Shown here one piece after another: positions 42,696 through 50,202 of a stretch of 64,000 bases of DNA. The stretch is from Paractinoplanes durhamensis. Its GTDB lineage: Bacteria > Actinomycetota > Actinomycetes > Mycobacteriales > Micromonosporaceae. The notes beneath the pieces were generated by a model. The model ran no database searches. It had not been told where the DNA came from and saw nothing but the letters and a program-made list of their open reading frames with translations. The stretch covers positions 62,001 to 126,000 of the forward strand of contig NZ_BOML01000012.1 in the NCBI RefSeq assembly GCF_016862175.1, in the 5' to 3' direction. The position numbers were made by a program, and so were the translations under genes. Every line of letters begins with the position of its first letter. Positions within the stretch are counted from its first letter, which is position 1.

Positions 42696-43391
42696 ACCGC
42701 CGACTTCACCCAGCTCCGCCAGCCGCGCCTCGACCTCGGCCAGTTCGGCACGCAGCCGCTGCGCTTCCTTCTCCGCCTCGGCCCGCTCCGCCGACAGAAT
42801 GTGCTCGACGGCCTCCTGCACACCGGGGACGTCGACCAGCGACACCATCCGCAGCGCCTCGGCCGGGCGAATCACATACGGCTTGGCGAGGACCTTGCTG
42901 CCCTGCGCGGCCGCGACCGTCCACTCACCCTCCCCATAGGCGAGGGTGACCGTCAGCGCCGGCGACGGTTTCGTCTTCACCGGCCGGGCCGGGGTCACCT
43001 TGCGAGGGGCCGGGGCCGGCACGTCATCTCCACCATTGCGCACCGCACCATCCTCACCCCTGCTCCGCTGGGCCGGGGCCGGCGCCACGCTGGGCAACGG
43101 TTTGTCGATCACGAACTCCGGCTCCGGCGGAGCGGCCGGCGGCTCCGCTTTTTTGACCACCGCCCCACGCGGGGCGACCCGCAGGTCGGCGGGGGAGAAC
43201 GGCAACTCGTCACGGCCGAACCGCACCACCAGGAAATCGTCGGTCTCGGCCGGGTCGCCCAACGACACCACCTGCCCGATCTTCCCGGCGACCTGCCCGG
43301 CCGCCTCGGTGAACTGCACGCGCGGCTTCCGCCCGGCGGCCACCCCGTCACGGATCGCCGTCAACTCATCGGTGCTCAAACCCGGGGCCAC
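42672..43391 (-). CDS. Conserved hypothetical with C-terminal coiled coil
   Basis: A 239-residue protein of unknown function. Residues 1-75 form a small domain (LSTDELTAIRDGVAAGRKPR, then VVRFGRDELPFSPADL). A Pro/Ala-rich linker follows, then a second small domain (VTLAYGEGEWTVAAAQGSKV). The C-terminus is a 40-residue coiled coil (LSAERAEAEKEAQRLRAELA). The first domain resembles an uncharacterised family found beside housekeeping genes in actinomycetes. A GTG at 43391 is the probable start. Confidence 0.68.
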   Translation of the reverse strand: MAPGLSTDELTAIRDGVAAGRKPRVQFTEAAGQVAGKIGQVVSLGDPAETDDFLVVRFGRDELPFSPADLRVAPRGAVVKKAEPPAAPPEPEFVIDKPLPSVAPAPAQRSRGEDGAVRNGGDDVPAPAPRKVTPARPVKTKPSPALTVTLAYGEGEWTVAAAQGSKVLAKPYVIRPAEALRMVSLVDVPGVQEAVEHILSAERAEAEKEAQRLRAELAEVEARLAELGEVGGSGVEVGR

Positions 43392-43513
43392 GCCACCACT
43401 CCGATCATTCGAACGTTTGTTCCAGTAGTTTTAGCAGGAGGCACCGACAATTTCCCGCACCCGGCAAGATCCTGTCACCCGCGCCGCACCGGAAACCCGG
43501 TTGCCCCCGCCAA

Positions 43514-43526
43514 TACCGTCATCGAC
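43514..43526 (+). promoter_or_regulatory. Leaderless-type promoter of a small ORF
   Basis: TACCGT at 43514-43519, seven bases before ATG 43527. The motif is the main reason to believe the small ORF that follows. Confidence 0.45.
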
Positions 43527-43691
43527 ATGGACCGGCCGGTGGACCGACACCGCCCACACCGGTACTGGCTCCCACACGTGCCCGACTGGCAGCCCGCCGA
43601 ACCCGAAGCCCTGCCCGGCCGGCACCTGACCGCCGCCGTCACCACCCACCGGCAGATCATCCACGCCCACGGAACGGCGCCCGCCCGGTAA
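43527..43691 (+). CDS. Small 54-residue protein, hypothetical
   Basis: Begins MDRPVDRHRPHRYWLPHVPD and is rich in His, Pro and Arg. It is preceded by a good TACCGT box at leaderless spacing and lies in an otherwise empty gap. Its last 35 bases overlap the 3' end of the convergent VOC gene. No family recognised; codon third positions are GC-rich as in real genes here, which is weak support. Confidence 0.45.
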   Translation: MDRPVDRHRPHRYWLPHVPDWQPAEPEALPGRHLTAAVTTHRQIIHAHGTAPAR

Positions 43692-44385
43692 CGCAATACT
43701 CCCGCCCCAGCGGATCCCGCAACGTCGTCCAGTCACCCGGCACCCGCCGCACCACCGACGCCCCCAGCCCGACATGGCGCGCCACCTCGGCATCAACCCC
43801 ATCACAGGCAAAATCCAGATGTACGCCCGCCGCACCGTCCCCGAGACGCTGCACCAGGAACCGCAACGGCAGCGACGCGTCCCCCTGCAGGAACGAGAAC
43901 TCCGGCAGATCCGACGCCCGCCGCTCCCACCCGGTCACCGCCGCCCAGAACGCGACCTCCGCGTCATGGTCGACGGCCGGGATGTCCAGACACCACTGAT
44001 CCACCAGGCTGCGCTGCCCGCCGGCCCACTCCACCGCCGCCGGCCGCACCGCCTCGCCATCCCACCGCACCAGGCAGAACACCACCCCGGCCGGGGACGC
44101 CAGCACCACCAGATCCGACTGCACGGACACCACCGACGCCCCGAACCCCTGCGCCTCCGCGGCAGCCGCAGGCACATCGTCGACGTGCAGATCCAGATGC
44201 GACCCGGGCCGCCCCGACCCGATCACCTGGACCCGGAGGAACGCGTCCCCGTCGGCCGGCAGCAGCGTCGCGAAGGCCCCGTCACCACGCCGCGGCGACA
44301 GGGTCGTCCCGGTCACCGCCAGCCAGAACGACTCCACCTCGCTGGTAGGGGAGTCCAGAAACCCGGTAACCCACCGCACCCGCAT
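43657..44385 (-). CDS. VOC-family (glyoxalase-like) protein, two domains
   Basis: A 242-residue protein made of two vicinal-oxygen-chelate modules. The first is RVRWVTGFLDSPTSEVESFW to about residue 112, with HLDLHVDDV. The second starts at SLVDQWCLDIPAVDHDAEVA, with VHLDFACDGV and the final strand LRDPLGREYCV. Such tandem VOC proteins are metal-dependent enzymes or binding proteins; substrate unknown. Confidence 0.85.
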   Translation of the reverse strand: MRVRWVTGFLDSPTSEVESFWLAVTGTTLSPRRGDGAFATLLPADGDAFLRVQVIGSGRPGSHLDLHVDDVPAAAAEAQGFGASVVSVQSDLVVLASPAGVVFCLVRWDGEAVRPAAVEWAGGQRSLVDQWCLDIPAVDHDAEVAFWAAVTGWERRASDLPEFSFLQGDASLPLRFLVQRLGDGAAGVHLDFACDGVDAEVARHVGLGASVVRRVPGDWTTLRDPLGREYCVTGRAPFRGRG

Positions 44386-44411
44386 ACCCGCACCCCTTCG
44401 CCGCCGGCCCC

Positions 44412-44424
44412 TAGGATCCCAGGC
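44412..44424 (+). promoter_or_regulatory. Leaderless-type promoter
   Basis: TAGGAT (44412-44417), seven bases before GTG 44425. Confidence 0.5.
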
Positions 44425-44682
44425 GTGCCCGTCATCGACCTCGACGCCCCAGCCAGACCCGCCCCGACCCGGAGCCGGCGCGTCCCGATCATGCTGGCCG
44501 CGGCGCTGGCCCTGCTCAGCCTCCCCGGCGAGCCCGGCACCAGCCCGGACACCTTCAACGAGGACATCTGCGCCTACCTGAATCGCCTACCGGGCTCGGG
44601 CTCCGTCAGCGTGGCGATCGACCCCAGCTCGGGCGACGTCTTGCAGACCACCACCATCCAGGGCGGCTGCATCAACCATTGA
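44425..44682 (+). CDS. Small exported or membrane-anchored hypothetical protein
   Basis: An 85-residue protein. A basic N-terminus (PAPTRSRRVP) precedes a hydrophobic stretch IMLAAALALLSLPG (about 24-37), suggesting a signal or anchor. The rest (EDICAYLNRLPGSGSVSVAI, then GGCINH) holds two cysteines that could pair outside the cell. The start is supported by a TAGGAT box. No family recognised. Confidence 0.55.
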   Translation: MPVIDLDAPARPAPTRSRRVPIMLAAALALLSLPGEPGTSPDTFNEDICAYLNRLPGSGSVSVAIDPSSGDVLQTTTIQGGCINH

Positions 44683-45211
44683 CCGGCTCATCCGGATCCC
44701 ACTCCACAAGCAGGTCCAGCAGCCGCGGATCACCCTCGACCTTCAGCGCGTCCACCTCGACCCGGCCGTAGAACGCCAGCACGAGCTCCCCGGCGGTCGC
44801 CCGCACCGAGGTGCCGGCAACACCGGTGGGGGAGCGGACCAACCGCACCCCGTCGGCCCCCAGCTCCAGACGCCACGAATGCCCCTCGGCGACATAGTCG
44901 AGAGTCGCCGGCCCGTACGGCCAGCGGTAGGCCCCCGCACAGGACGTCTGCAAGAACTCGTCGACACCGTCGACGGCGATCCGCCCCGGCAGCGGCTGCG
45001 GCGCACCTGCCGCCAACTGCGCGTCGTAGGTGTGCACCGCCACCTCCTGCAGCTGATGCCGGGCCACCGCACCACTGGTCCGCGGTGACTCCGCCCGATC
45101 CCACCAGGTCCAGCACCCGGCGTCCGGCCCGGCCGCCCGCAGCGCGCCCAGCACCTCGGAAAACCCCAGCGTCGTCTGCACGCCCGGGTGTCTACCACCA
45201 CCCGGCCGCAC
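44672..45211 (-). pseudogene. Mycothiol-dependent maleylpyruvate-isomerase-family gene, 5'-truncated
   Basis: The frame encodes the C-terminal two thirds of an MDMPI-family protein: CWTWWDRAESPRTSGAVARH, the family motif HQLQEVAVHTYDAQ, DGVDEFL and a complete C-terminal domain. The N-terminal DinB-like helices, which supply metal ligands, are missing and the sequence upstream of about 45180 does not resemble the family. It is probably inactive. The right end abuts the SRPBCC gene, consistent with a deletion. Confidence 0.62.
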
Positions 45212-45223
45212 CCCGACACCGAA

Positions 45224-45703
45224 TTACCGCTGCGCCTCGAAATACTCCTTCATCGCCGGGTAGTAGTCGCCGAACACCGGCACCGGCTCACCATCGCGGG
45301 ACGCCACCAGCACATCCAGGTAGAACTCCCAGCCCGGACCCACCTCACCGACCGCTCCGGTGCTGCTCAGATGCTGCGTGAACCGCAACTCGGTCACCCC
45401 CTGCGCCTCCGACAGCGCCAGTTCGAGGAGCCACCGGTCGCCCTCGTCACCGGCCGACAACACCAGCCGCGACGGCTCCTCGCACGCCTCGATGGTCATG
45501 TCCATCCACGGCTTGCCCTCCTCCTGCACCATCTGCACCTTGATCGTCCGTCCCGGCCCCGCCTCGCCCTCCCACGGGCCGAACCAGCGCGCCGTCCGCT
45601 CCGGATCGGTCACACTCGCCCACACATCCGCCACCGGCGCCCGGAACGTACGGGTCAGCACCAGGTCCGTACCGAACAACCGGCCGGTAGGGGTCAAACT
45701 CAT
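45224..45703 (-). CDS. SRPBCC/AHSA1-family protein
   Basis: A 159-residue START-like protein: LTRTFRAPVADVWASVTDPE and TARWFGPWEGE are typical of the AHSA1 branch, followed by WLLELALSEAQGVTELRFTQ. It binds hydrophobic ligands in a deep cavity; function unknown. ATG 45703 overlaps the stop of the ArsR-type gene (ATGA), the common actinobacterial regulator-SRPBCC pair. Confidence 0.87.
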   Translation of the reverse strand: MSLTPTGRLFGTDLVLTRTFRAPVADVWASVTDPERTARWFGPWEGEAGPGRTIKVQMVQEEGKPWMDMTIEACEEPSRLVLSAGDEGDRWLLELALSEAQGVTELRFTQHLSSTGAVGEVGPGWEFYLDVLVASRDGEPVPVFGDYYPAMKEYFEAQR

Positions 45704-46062
45704 GCGATCTCCTCATGGGATTCCGGCCGCCGCACGGCCGACTGCCGCGAACGGCGAGTGCGATAAACCTCGGTCTCCAACGCGTCGAAACGGTGCTCCC
45801 AGCCGGACGGCCGCACCAGCTGCGCCAACCACCCGGACAACTCGTCCAGCGGCCCGGCCACCAGCGCATAGACCCGGCGACGCCCATCGGCGGTGTCCCG
45901 CACCAGCCCCGCCTCCCGCAACACCCGCAGATGCCGGCTCACCGCAGGCCGGCTGATCGCGAACCGCTCCGCGATCTCCCCGGCCGAGAGCAACTCATCC
46001 CGCAGCATCAGCAGAATCTCCCGCCGCACCGGGTCAGCGATCGCCCCCACCACCTCGTCCAC
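45700..46062 (-). CDS. ArsR-family repressor
   Basis: A 120-residue winged-helix regulator: VGAIADPVRREILLMLRDEL, recognition helix FAISRPAVSRHLRVL and wing GLVRDTADGRRRVYALV. No metal-binding CxC is present, as in the ArsR proteins paired with SRPBCC genes. GTG 46062 is chosen because TACGCT lies seven bases upstream and a perfect palindrome overlaps that box. Autorepression is likely. Confidence 0.87.
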   Translation of the reverse strand: MDEVVGAIADPVRREILLMLRDELLSAGEIAERFAISRPAVSRHLRVLREAGLVRDTADGRRRVYALVAGPLDELSGWLAQLVRPSGWEHRFDALETEVYRTRRSRQSAVRRPESHEEIA

Positions 46063-46088
46063 ACCCGGAAGCGTAACCAATGGGTTAC
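46063..46088 (-). promoter_or_regulatory. Promoter and operator of the ArsR-SRPBCC operon
   Basis: GTAACC-AATG-GGTTAC (46073-46088) is a perfect 6+4+6 inverted repeat. It overlaps the minus-strand -10 box TACGCT (46075-46070), which is seven bases before GTG 46062. A repressor bound there would block the polymerase, so this is a strong candidate autoregulatory site. Confidence 0.65.
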
Positions 46089-46600
46089 ACGTCAGGCAAA
46101 CGAGCCAGCAACTGCAACGCCTCCAACGGATGCCCATTCATGCTCTCGACCACGAGCGCCCGCGACGCGACCACCGAGAAGTCCTCCAGAAGACCACGCA
46201 GCCACTCAGCACGGTGATGCCGGCACACCACACCATCACCGACCTCGAACACGCCATACGTCCCATACACCCCGGCATCCCGCCGATAACGCGCCAGGCT
46301 CCGCTCGTCCGACTGCAACACCAGATCACTCACATACAGCACGCCACCCGGCCGCAACACCCGCGCCAACTCACCGACCAGCCGCCGCTGACCGGCATCG
46401 GACGGCACACACGTCAGCACCGCCAGCAGCAACACCGCATCGAAACTCGCATCAGCCCAGGGGAGCAGCGGCGGCTCGGCCAGCACCCGAAACGTCACAT
46501 CCGGCAGATCCCGCCGCGCCCGCTCGACCAGCCCCGGCGACGTGCCCACCCCGACCACATCGGCAAAACCGTGAGCCCGCGCAAGCCCCGCCACCCGCCC
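46085..46600 (-). pseudogene. SAM-dependent methyltransferase, 5'-truncated
   Basis: The frame has the central and C-terminal parts of a class I methyltransferase: HGFADVVGVGTSPGLVERAR (strand 2), ASFDAVLLLAVLTCV (motif II), ELARVLRPGGVLYVSDLVL (motif III). The SAM-binding glycine motif (GxGxG) and everything before it are gone; upstream codons at 46600 instead read the antisense of a DinB-family gene. The gene seems to have lost its 5' end in a deletion. Confidence 0.6.
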
Positions 46601-47270
46601 ATCGACGGCCACCTGACCCGCGTCATCGTCAACGGCATCGACATCGCCCCACTGATCGAAGCCGAACTCGACCGCCGCCACCCCGACCGCGCCAAGATGC
46701 GCCCCACCACCCCGACCGCGCCAAGATGCGCCCCACCACCCCGACCGCGCCAAGATGCGCCCCACCACCCCCGACGGCTTCCGCGAGGCCCACGCCATCA
46801 CCGAACGACTCTGGGCCGACACCCTCACCCGCGCCCGCCGCCTCGACCCGGCCCTGCTGCACACCTCGGTCGAGGGGGAGTGGTCCTTCATCGACACCCT
46901 GCGCCACATGGTGTTCGTGACCGACTGCTGGGTCCGCCGCGCCATCCAGCGCCAGCCGGCACCATGGCACCCGCTGGCGCTCCCGTGGGAGCAGATGCCC
47001 GACATACCCGGCGTTCCCCGCGACCGCACCGCACAGCCGCCCCTGGAAACCGTTCTCGCGCTGCGCGAGGATCGGGCGGCCGGCGTGCGCAGCCTCCTGG
47101 CCGGCCTGACCGCCGAACAGCTCGACATCGACACGCCTGCCGTCGAGGCGCCGGGCTGGCCGCCACCGAAGAGCTTCCCGGTCCGCAAATGCCTGCTGGT
47201 GCTCCTGAACGAGGAGTGGCACCACCGACTCTACGCCGAACGCGACCTGGCCATCCTGGAGGCCGGATGA
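46597..47270 (+). pseudogene. DinB-family protein gene, 5'-truncated and frameshifted by repeats
   Basis: Codons from 46597 (PIDGHLTRVIVNGIDIAPLI then EAELDRRHPDRAKM) match the linker that precedes the DinB domain in pentapeptide-DinB proteins. Three copies of a 29-bp unit follow. With a single copy the frame would continue smoothly into RPTTPDGFREAHAITERLW; the two extra copies (58 bp) shift it. The DinB domain itself remains open from ATG 46755 (171 residues; EWSFIDTLRHMVFVTDCW, NEEWHHRLYAERD with metal His). A shortened protein may still be made, coupled to the DUF488 gene. Confidence 0.68.
46681..46767 (+). repeat. Three perfect 29-bp tandem repeats
   Basis: Units 46681-46709, 46710-46738 and 46739-46767 are identical, each beginning CCCCGACCGCGCC and containing one ATG (46697, 46726, 46755). 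The unit is not a multiple of three, so each added copy changes the reading frame. Only the last ATG is in frame with the DinB domain. Confidence 0.93.
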
Positions 47271-47608
47271 CGACTTACCGGACAAAACGCGTCTACGACG
47301 AGCCGAGCCCGGGGGATGGGCGCCGCATCCTCGTCGACCGGTTGTGGCCGCGCGGCGTCACGAAGGAACGCGCACACCTCGACGCCTGGGCGAAAGACGT
47401 GGCGCCGAGCACGGAGCTGCGCACGTGGTTCCACGCGCACACCGACCAGTTCGACGAGTTCGCGCGGCGTTATCGGGCAGAGCTGTCGGCCAACCCGGCG
47501 GTCGCCGAGCTACGAGAGCCGGCCGACACCGTGACGCTGCTCTACAGCGTGCGCGACCCACAGCTCAATCACGCGCGAATCCTGGCCGATTTCCTGCTCG
47601 ATCCATAG
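47267..47608 (+). CDS. DUF488-family protein
   Basis: A 113-residue protein of the DUF488/YeaO-like family: YRTKRVYDEPSPGDGRRILV, DRLWPRGVTKE, LDAWAKDVAPSTELRTWFHA and the C-terminal VTLLYSVRDPQLNHA. Biochemical role unknown. Its ATG overlaps the stop of the DinB frame, suggesting the DinB part is still translated. It is the last gene before the dif site. Confidence 0.9.
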   Translation: MTTYRTKRVYDEPSPGDGRRILVDRLWPRGVTKERAHLDAWAKDVAPSTELRTWFHAHTDQFDEFARRYRAELSANPAVAELREPADTVTLLYSVRDPQLNHARILADFLLDP

Positions 47609-47617
47609 ATCATCTTC

Positions 47618-47645
47618 CAGGTCGATAATTGACATTATGTCAACT
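47618..47645 (+). other. dif: Chromosomal dif-like Xer recombination site
   Basis: Eleven-base arm CAGGTCGATAA, six-base centre TTGACA, eleven-base arm TTATGTCAACT. The right arm matches the B. subtilis XerD arm TTATGTAAACT at 10 of 11 positions, and the ATAA/TTATG inner halves match the E. coli site. The 11+6+11 layout is that of dif, where XerC/XerD resolve chromosome dimers at the replication terminus. It is in an AT-richer, non-coding spot just past a stop codon. A tyrosine recombinase gene begins about 660 bp downstream. Confidence 0.8.
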
Positions 47646-48284
47646 AGAACCAAAATTCAGAGGATCAAGCGAGGAGTACGCGTGACGACTCCCCACGCGG
47701 CATAAGGCAGCCCCGACCTGCTCATGCCGAGGACCGTCACCCGAACGAGAGCTACCAGCGACCGCATCCAGCGCCGCGGAGATCCGCGCGGCCCGAGAGA
47801 CCGGCGCAAGGTCCGAGCCGACCGCAGACTGCGGGCTCTCGCGCCGCTCGCGTCGGTCGCCGGCAGTTCCAGGCCCACGCCGACCCGAGCCCGAGCCGTG
47901 CAGTTCCGAGCCCTGGCACCGCACCGGATCACCCGGAACGAGCTCGAGCCGCGACAAGTTCCCCAGGAACGCCGGAGAGAAGATTTCGCCCAGCCGGCCC
48001 AGCCATTCCGGCCGGCTTTGAGGCGGAATGAGCGCCTGGCGCTGCTCGGATAAGCCCCGGCGATACCCAGAAGCCGTCGATCCCCGTCAAGATCCAGATC
48101 CACTTGTCGCTGAAGTCCTTCGGCCCCGCACTAGCGGGCTTCCCGCCATCGCGCGGCGGCAGCGTGCGGGTCGGCGAAGCGACAGCCGAACCGAGCCGAT
48201 GGCGGCGTGCGACAGCGAACTGCGCAGCACACGTCTCAAATACCCAAACAGGACGCCCGGATCTACCTGCCCAAAAACGTCTAA
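47646..48284. other. Gene-free region between two dif-like sites
   Basis: I see no convincing gene on either strand over about 640 bp. Codon usage in all open frames lacks the usual third-position bias. A seven-codon ORF (GTG 47682 to TAA) with GAGGAG before it is the only start with a good ribosome site. The region is bounded by the dif site on the left and a dif-like palindrome on the right. Confidence 0.5.
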
Positions 48285-48312
48285 ACGCTGCATAATATGA
48301 CTTATGCAGCAA
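48285..48312. other. Second dif-like palindrome overlapping a recombinase start
   Basis: Arm ACGCTGCATAA, centre TATGAC, arm TTATGCAGCAA; nine bases on each side of the centre are exact inverted repeats. The geometry (11+6+11, CATAA and TTATG flanking the centre) is that of Xer sites. ATG 48304 of the recombinase lies inside the right arm. It could be a recombination site, an autoregulatory operator, or both. Confidence 0.55.
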
Positions 48313-49257
48313 GAATCGGGTTCGGCGGTACACGTACTGATCGACGACTTCCTGGCGGCCCGCGCCACCCGGAAGCCCTCGCAACACACGCTCCAGGCGT
48401 ACCAAAGGGATTTGCTGTCGATCGTCGGTTTGCTGGGCCCGGAGATAGTCACTCTGGGTGACCTCTCCCCTCGCTCGCTGCGGGGCGCTTTCGCCCGTTT
48501 CGCCGCCGACCGCGCCCCCGCGTCGGTGGCCCGCGCCTGGTCGTCGTGGAATGCGTTCTTCACGTTCCTGGTCACCGAGCAGGTGCTGCCGGGTAATCCG
48601 ATGTCGGCGGTCGACAAGCCGAGATTGCCGGCCCACTCCCCTAAGCCGCTGCGCGGTGAGGACACGCCGGAGCAGTTACTCTCCGCTGTCAGTCAGGTGG
48701 ATGAGCGGCAGCGTGATCCGTGGCCGGAGCGCGATGTGGCGGTGCTGGCGCTGGCGTTGTGTGCGGGTTTGCGGCTGTCGGAGTTGCTGGCGTTGCGGAC
48801 CGGGGATGTGCTGGGCCGCCCGGGTGAGCGCCGGGTGGAGGTGGCCGGTAAGGGTGGGCGGCCGCGGACGGTGCCGATCGAGCCGGAGCTGGATGTGTTG
48901 ATCGAGCGGTACCTGGACAGTCGCCGGCTGCGTTTCGGGCGGGCCGGGTCGCATGCGCCGTTGCTGGTGGATCGCAAGGGTGCGGCGTTGAAGCGCGGCG
49001 GTCTGCAGTATCTGGTGGAGTCGTGTTACCGGCGGGCCGGGGTGACCGATCGGGTCCCGCGGGGTGCGCAGTTGCATGCGTTGCGGCACACGTTCGCGAC
49101 GCGGCTGGCGGAGGACGGCGCGAACGCGTCGGAGATTATGCGCCTGCTGGGGCACGCGAGTTTGACGACGTCGCAGGGCTACATCGAGGTGACGGCGGAG
49201 CAGCAGCGCGCGGCGGTGCGGGCGAACCGCACGAACCGCGCGCTGCGGGGGCTGTAA
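48304..49257 (+). CDS. Tyrosine recombinase (XerC/XerD-like), second copy, beside dif
   Basis: A 317-residue recombinase. The N-terminal SAM-like domain contains PSQHTLQAYQRDLLSIVGLL. Catalytic residues are in CAGLRLSELLAL (Arg), GKGGRPRTVP (Lys), HALRHTFATRL (His-x-x-Arg), LLGHASLTTSQGY (His and nucleophile Tyr). It differs from the recombinase at 11858. Its start lies in a dif-like palindrome and a dif site is 660 bp upstream, resembling XerS/difSL and XerH/difH arrangements where recombinase and site are neighbours. Confidence 0.88.
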   Translation: MQQESGSAVHVLIDDFLAARATRKPSQHTLQAYQRDLLSIVGLLGPEIVTLGDLSPRSLRGAFARFAADRAPASVARAWSSWNAFFTFLVTEQVLPGNPMSAVDKPRLPAHSPKPLRGEDTPEQLLSAVSQVDERQRDPWPERDVAVLALALCAGLRLSELLALRTGDVLGRPGERRVEVAGKGGRPRTVPIEPELDVLIERYLDSRRLRFGRAGSHAPLLVDRKGAALKRGGLQYLVESCYRRAGVTDRVPRGAQLHALRHTFATRLAEDGANASEIMRLLGHASLTTSQGYIEVTAEQQRAAVRANRTNRALRGL

Positions 49258-49261
49258 CGGA

Positions 49262-49681
49262 TCAGGCGACGGAGAGGGCGACCTCGACGTTGCCGCGGGT
49301 GGCGTTGCTGTAGGGGCACACCTGGTGGGCGGCTTCGATGAGGGCCTTGGCGGTGGCTTCGTCGACGCCGCCGATCTCGGCTTCGATGGCGACCTCGAGC
49401 TGGAAGCCGCCGTTGCCGTTGGGGCCGACGCCGACGTCGACGGTGACGGCCGTGTCGGTGAGGGTGATCTTCTGGGCGCGGGCGACGGCTTTGAGGGCGC
49501 TGTGGAAGCAGGCGGCGTAGCCGGCCGAGAAGAGTTGTTCGGGGTTGGTGAGGGCGCCGCCGGGGCCACCCATCTCCTTGGGGACGGCGAGGTCGAGGTC
49601 GAGGACGCCGTCGGTGGAGCGGACGTGTCCGTTGCGGCCGTCGCCGCTGGCGGTGGAGGAGGCGGTGTAGACGCTGGCCAT
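49262..49681 (-). CDS. ohr: Organic hydroperoxide resistance protein
   Basis: A 139-residue thiol peroxidase of the Ohr/OsmC family that reduces organic hydroperoxides. Redox cysteines are Cys58 (AACFHSAL) and Cys122 (QVCPYSNATRGN). The N-terminus VYTASSTASGDGRNGHV and NPEQLFSAGYAA are typical Ohr blocks. It lies immediately downstream of its usual MarR-type repressor on the same strand, so both are probably one transcript induced by peroxide. Confidence 0.94.
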   Translation of the reverse strand: MASVYTASSTASGDGRNGHVRSTDGVLDLDLAVPKEMGGPGGALTNPEQLFSAGYAACFHSALKAVARAQKITLTDTAVTVDVGVGPNGNGGFQLEVAIEAEIGGVDEATAKALIEAAHQVCPYSNATRGNVEVALSVA

Positions 49682-50124
49682 TACTGGTCCTTTCCGGGGG
49701 TGGCGGCGCGGATGCGCCCGAGGAGGTGGTGCAGTTGCCGGTATTCGTCGAGGTTGAGGTCGAGGGCGCAGATGATCTGCTCGGGTACGTCTTCGACCTG
49801 GCTCTGCAGGAGGTGTCCGGCGTCGGTGAGGTGCAGGAAGACGGTGCGTTCGTCGGTGGTGCCTCGTTCGCGGCGGAGGTAGCCGGCGGTTTCGAGGCGT
49901 TTGAGCAGCGGTGAGAGGGTGCCGCTGTCGAGGTGGAGGATCTGGCCGAGGTCGCGGACGGTGACCGGTGCGCGGTGCCAGAGGACGCGCATGGCGAGGT
50001 ATTGCGGGTAGGTGAGGCCGGCGTCGTCGAGGGCGGGCCGGTAGAGGGCGGTCATGGCGCGGCTGGCGGCGTAGAGCTCGAAGCAGATCATCTGCTCGAG
50101 TCCGGTGGTGTCGGCGTCCTCCAT
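49681..50124 (-). CDS. ohrR: MarR-family organic hydroperoxide sensor/repressor
   Basis: A 147-residue MarR regulator with the reactive Cys14 in MICFELYAASRAM, the hallmark of OhrR. Its winged helix includes VTVRDLGQILHLDSGTLSPL and the wing RRERGTTDERTVFL. Oxidation of the Cys releases DNA and derepresses ohr. ATG 50124 is chosen because TACCGT lies seven bases upstream; a 14-bp palindrome follows at operator distance. Confidence 0.92.
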   Translation of the reverse strand: MEDADTTGLEQMICFELYAASRAMTALYRPALDDAGLTYPQYLAMRVLWHRAPVTVRDLGQILHLDSGTLSPLLKRLETAGYLRRERGTTDERTVFLHLTDAGHLLQSQVEDVPEQIICALDLNLDEYRQLHHLLGRIRAATPGKDQ

Positions 50125-50162
50125 GGGGAGAACGGTAGTGCCCAATTCAGTTGTGCACAACT
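50125..50162 (-). promoter_or_regulatory. ohrR-ohr promoter and operator
   Basis: The -10 box TACCGT (50137-50132) is seven bases from ATG 50124. AGTTGTGCACAACT (50149-50162) is a perfect 14-bp palindrome just upstream, where a -35 region would be. OhrR operators in other bacteria are similar-sized palindromes near the promoter. Confidence 0.65.
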
Positions 50163-50202
50163 AACGTGGCATTGATCACCACCCTGTGTGATCATGCCTG
50201 GC

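Noticed and set aside
46681-46767. CRISPR-like repeats
   Set aside because: Three 29-bp units are directly adjacent with no spacers and lie in a coding region; this is a tandem expansion.
47724-48053. A 109-codon rightward ORF in the gap after dif, and leftward ORFs over the same bases
   Set aside because: Arg/Ala/Pro-rich translations without domain signal, no ribosome site or -10 box, and no third-position bias favouring one frame.
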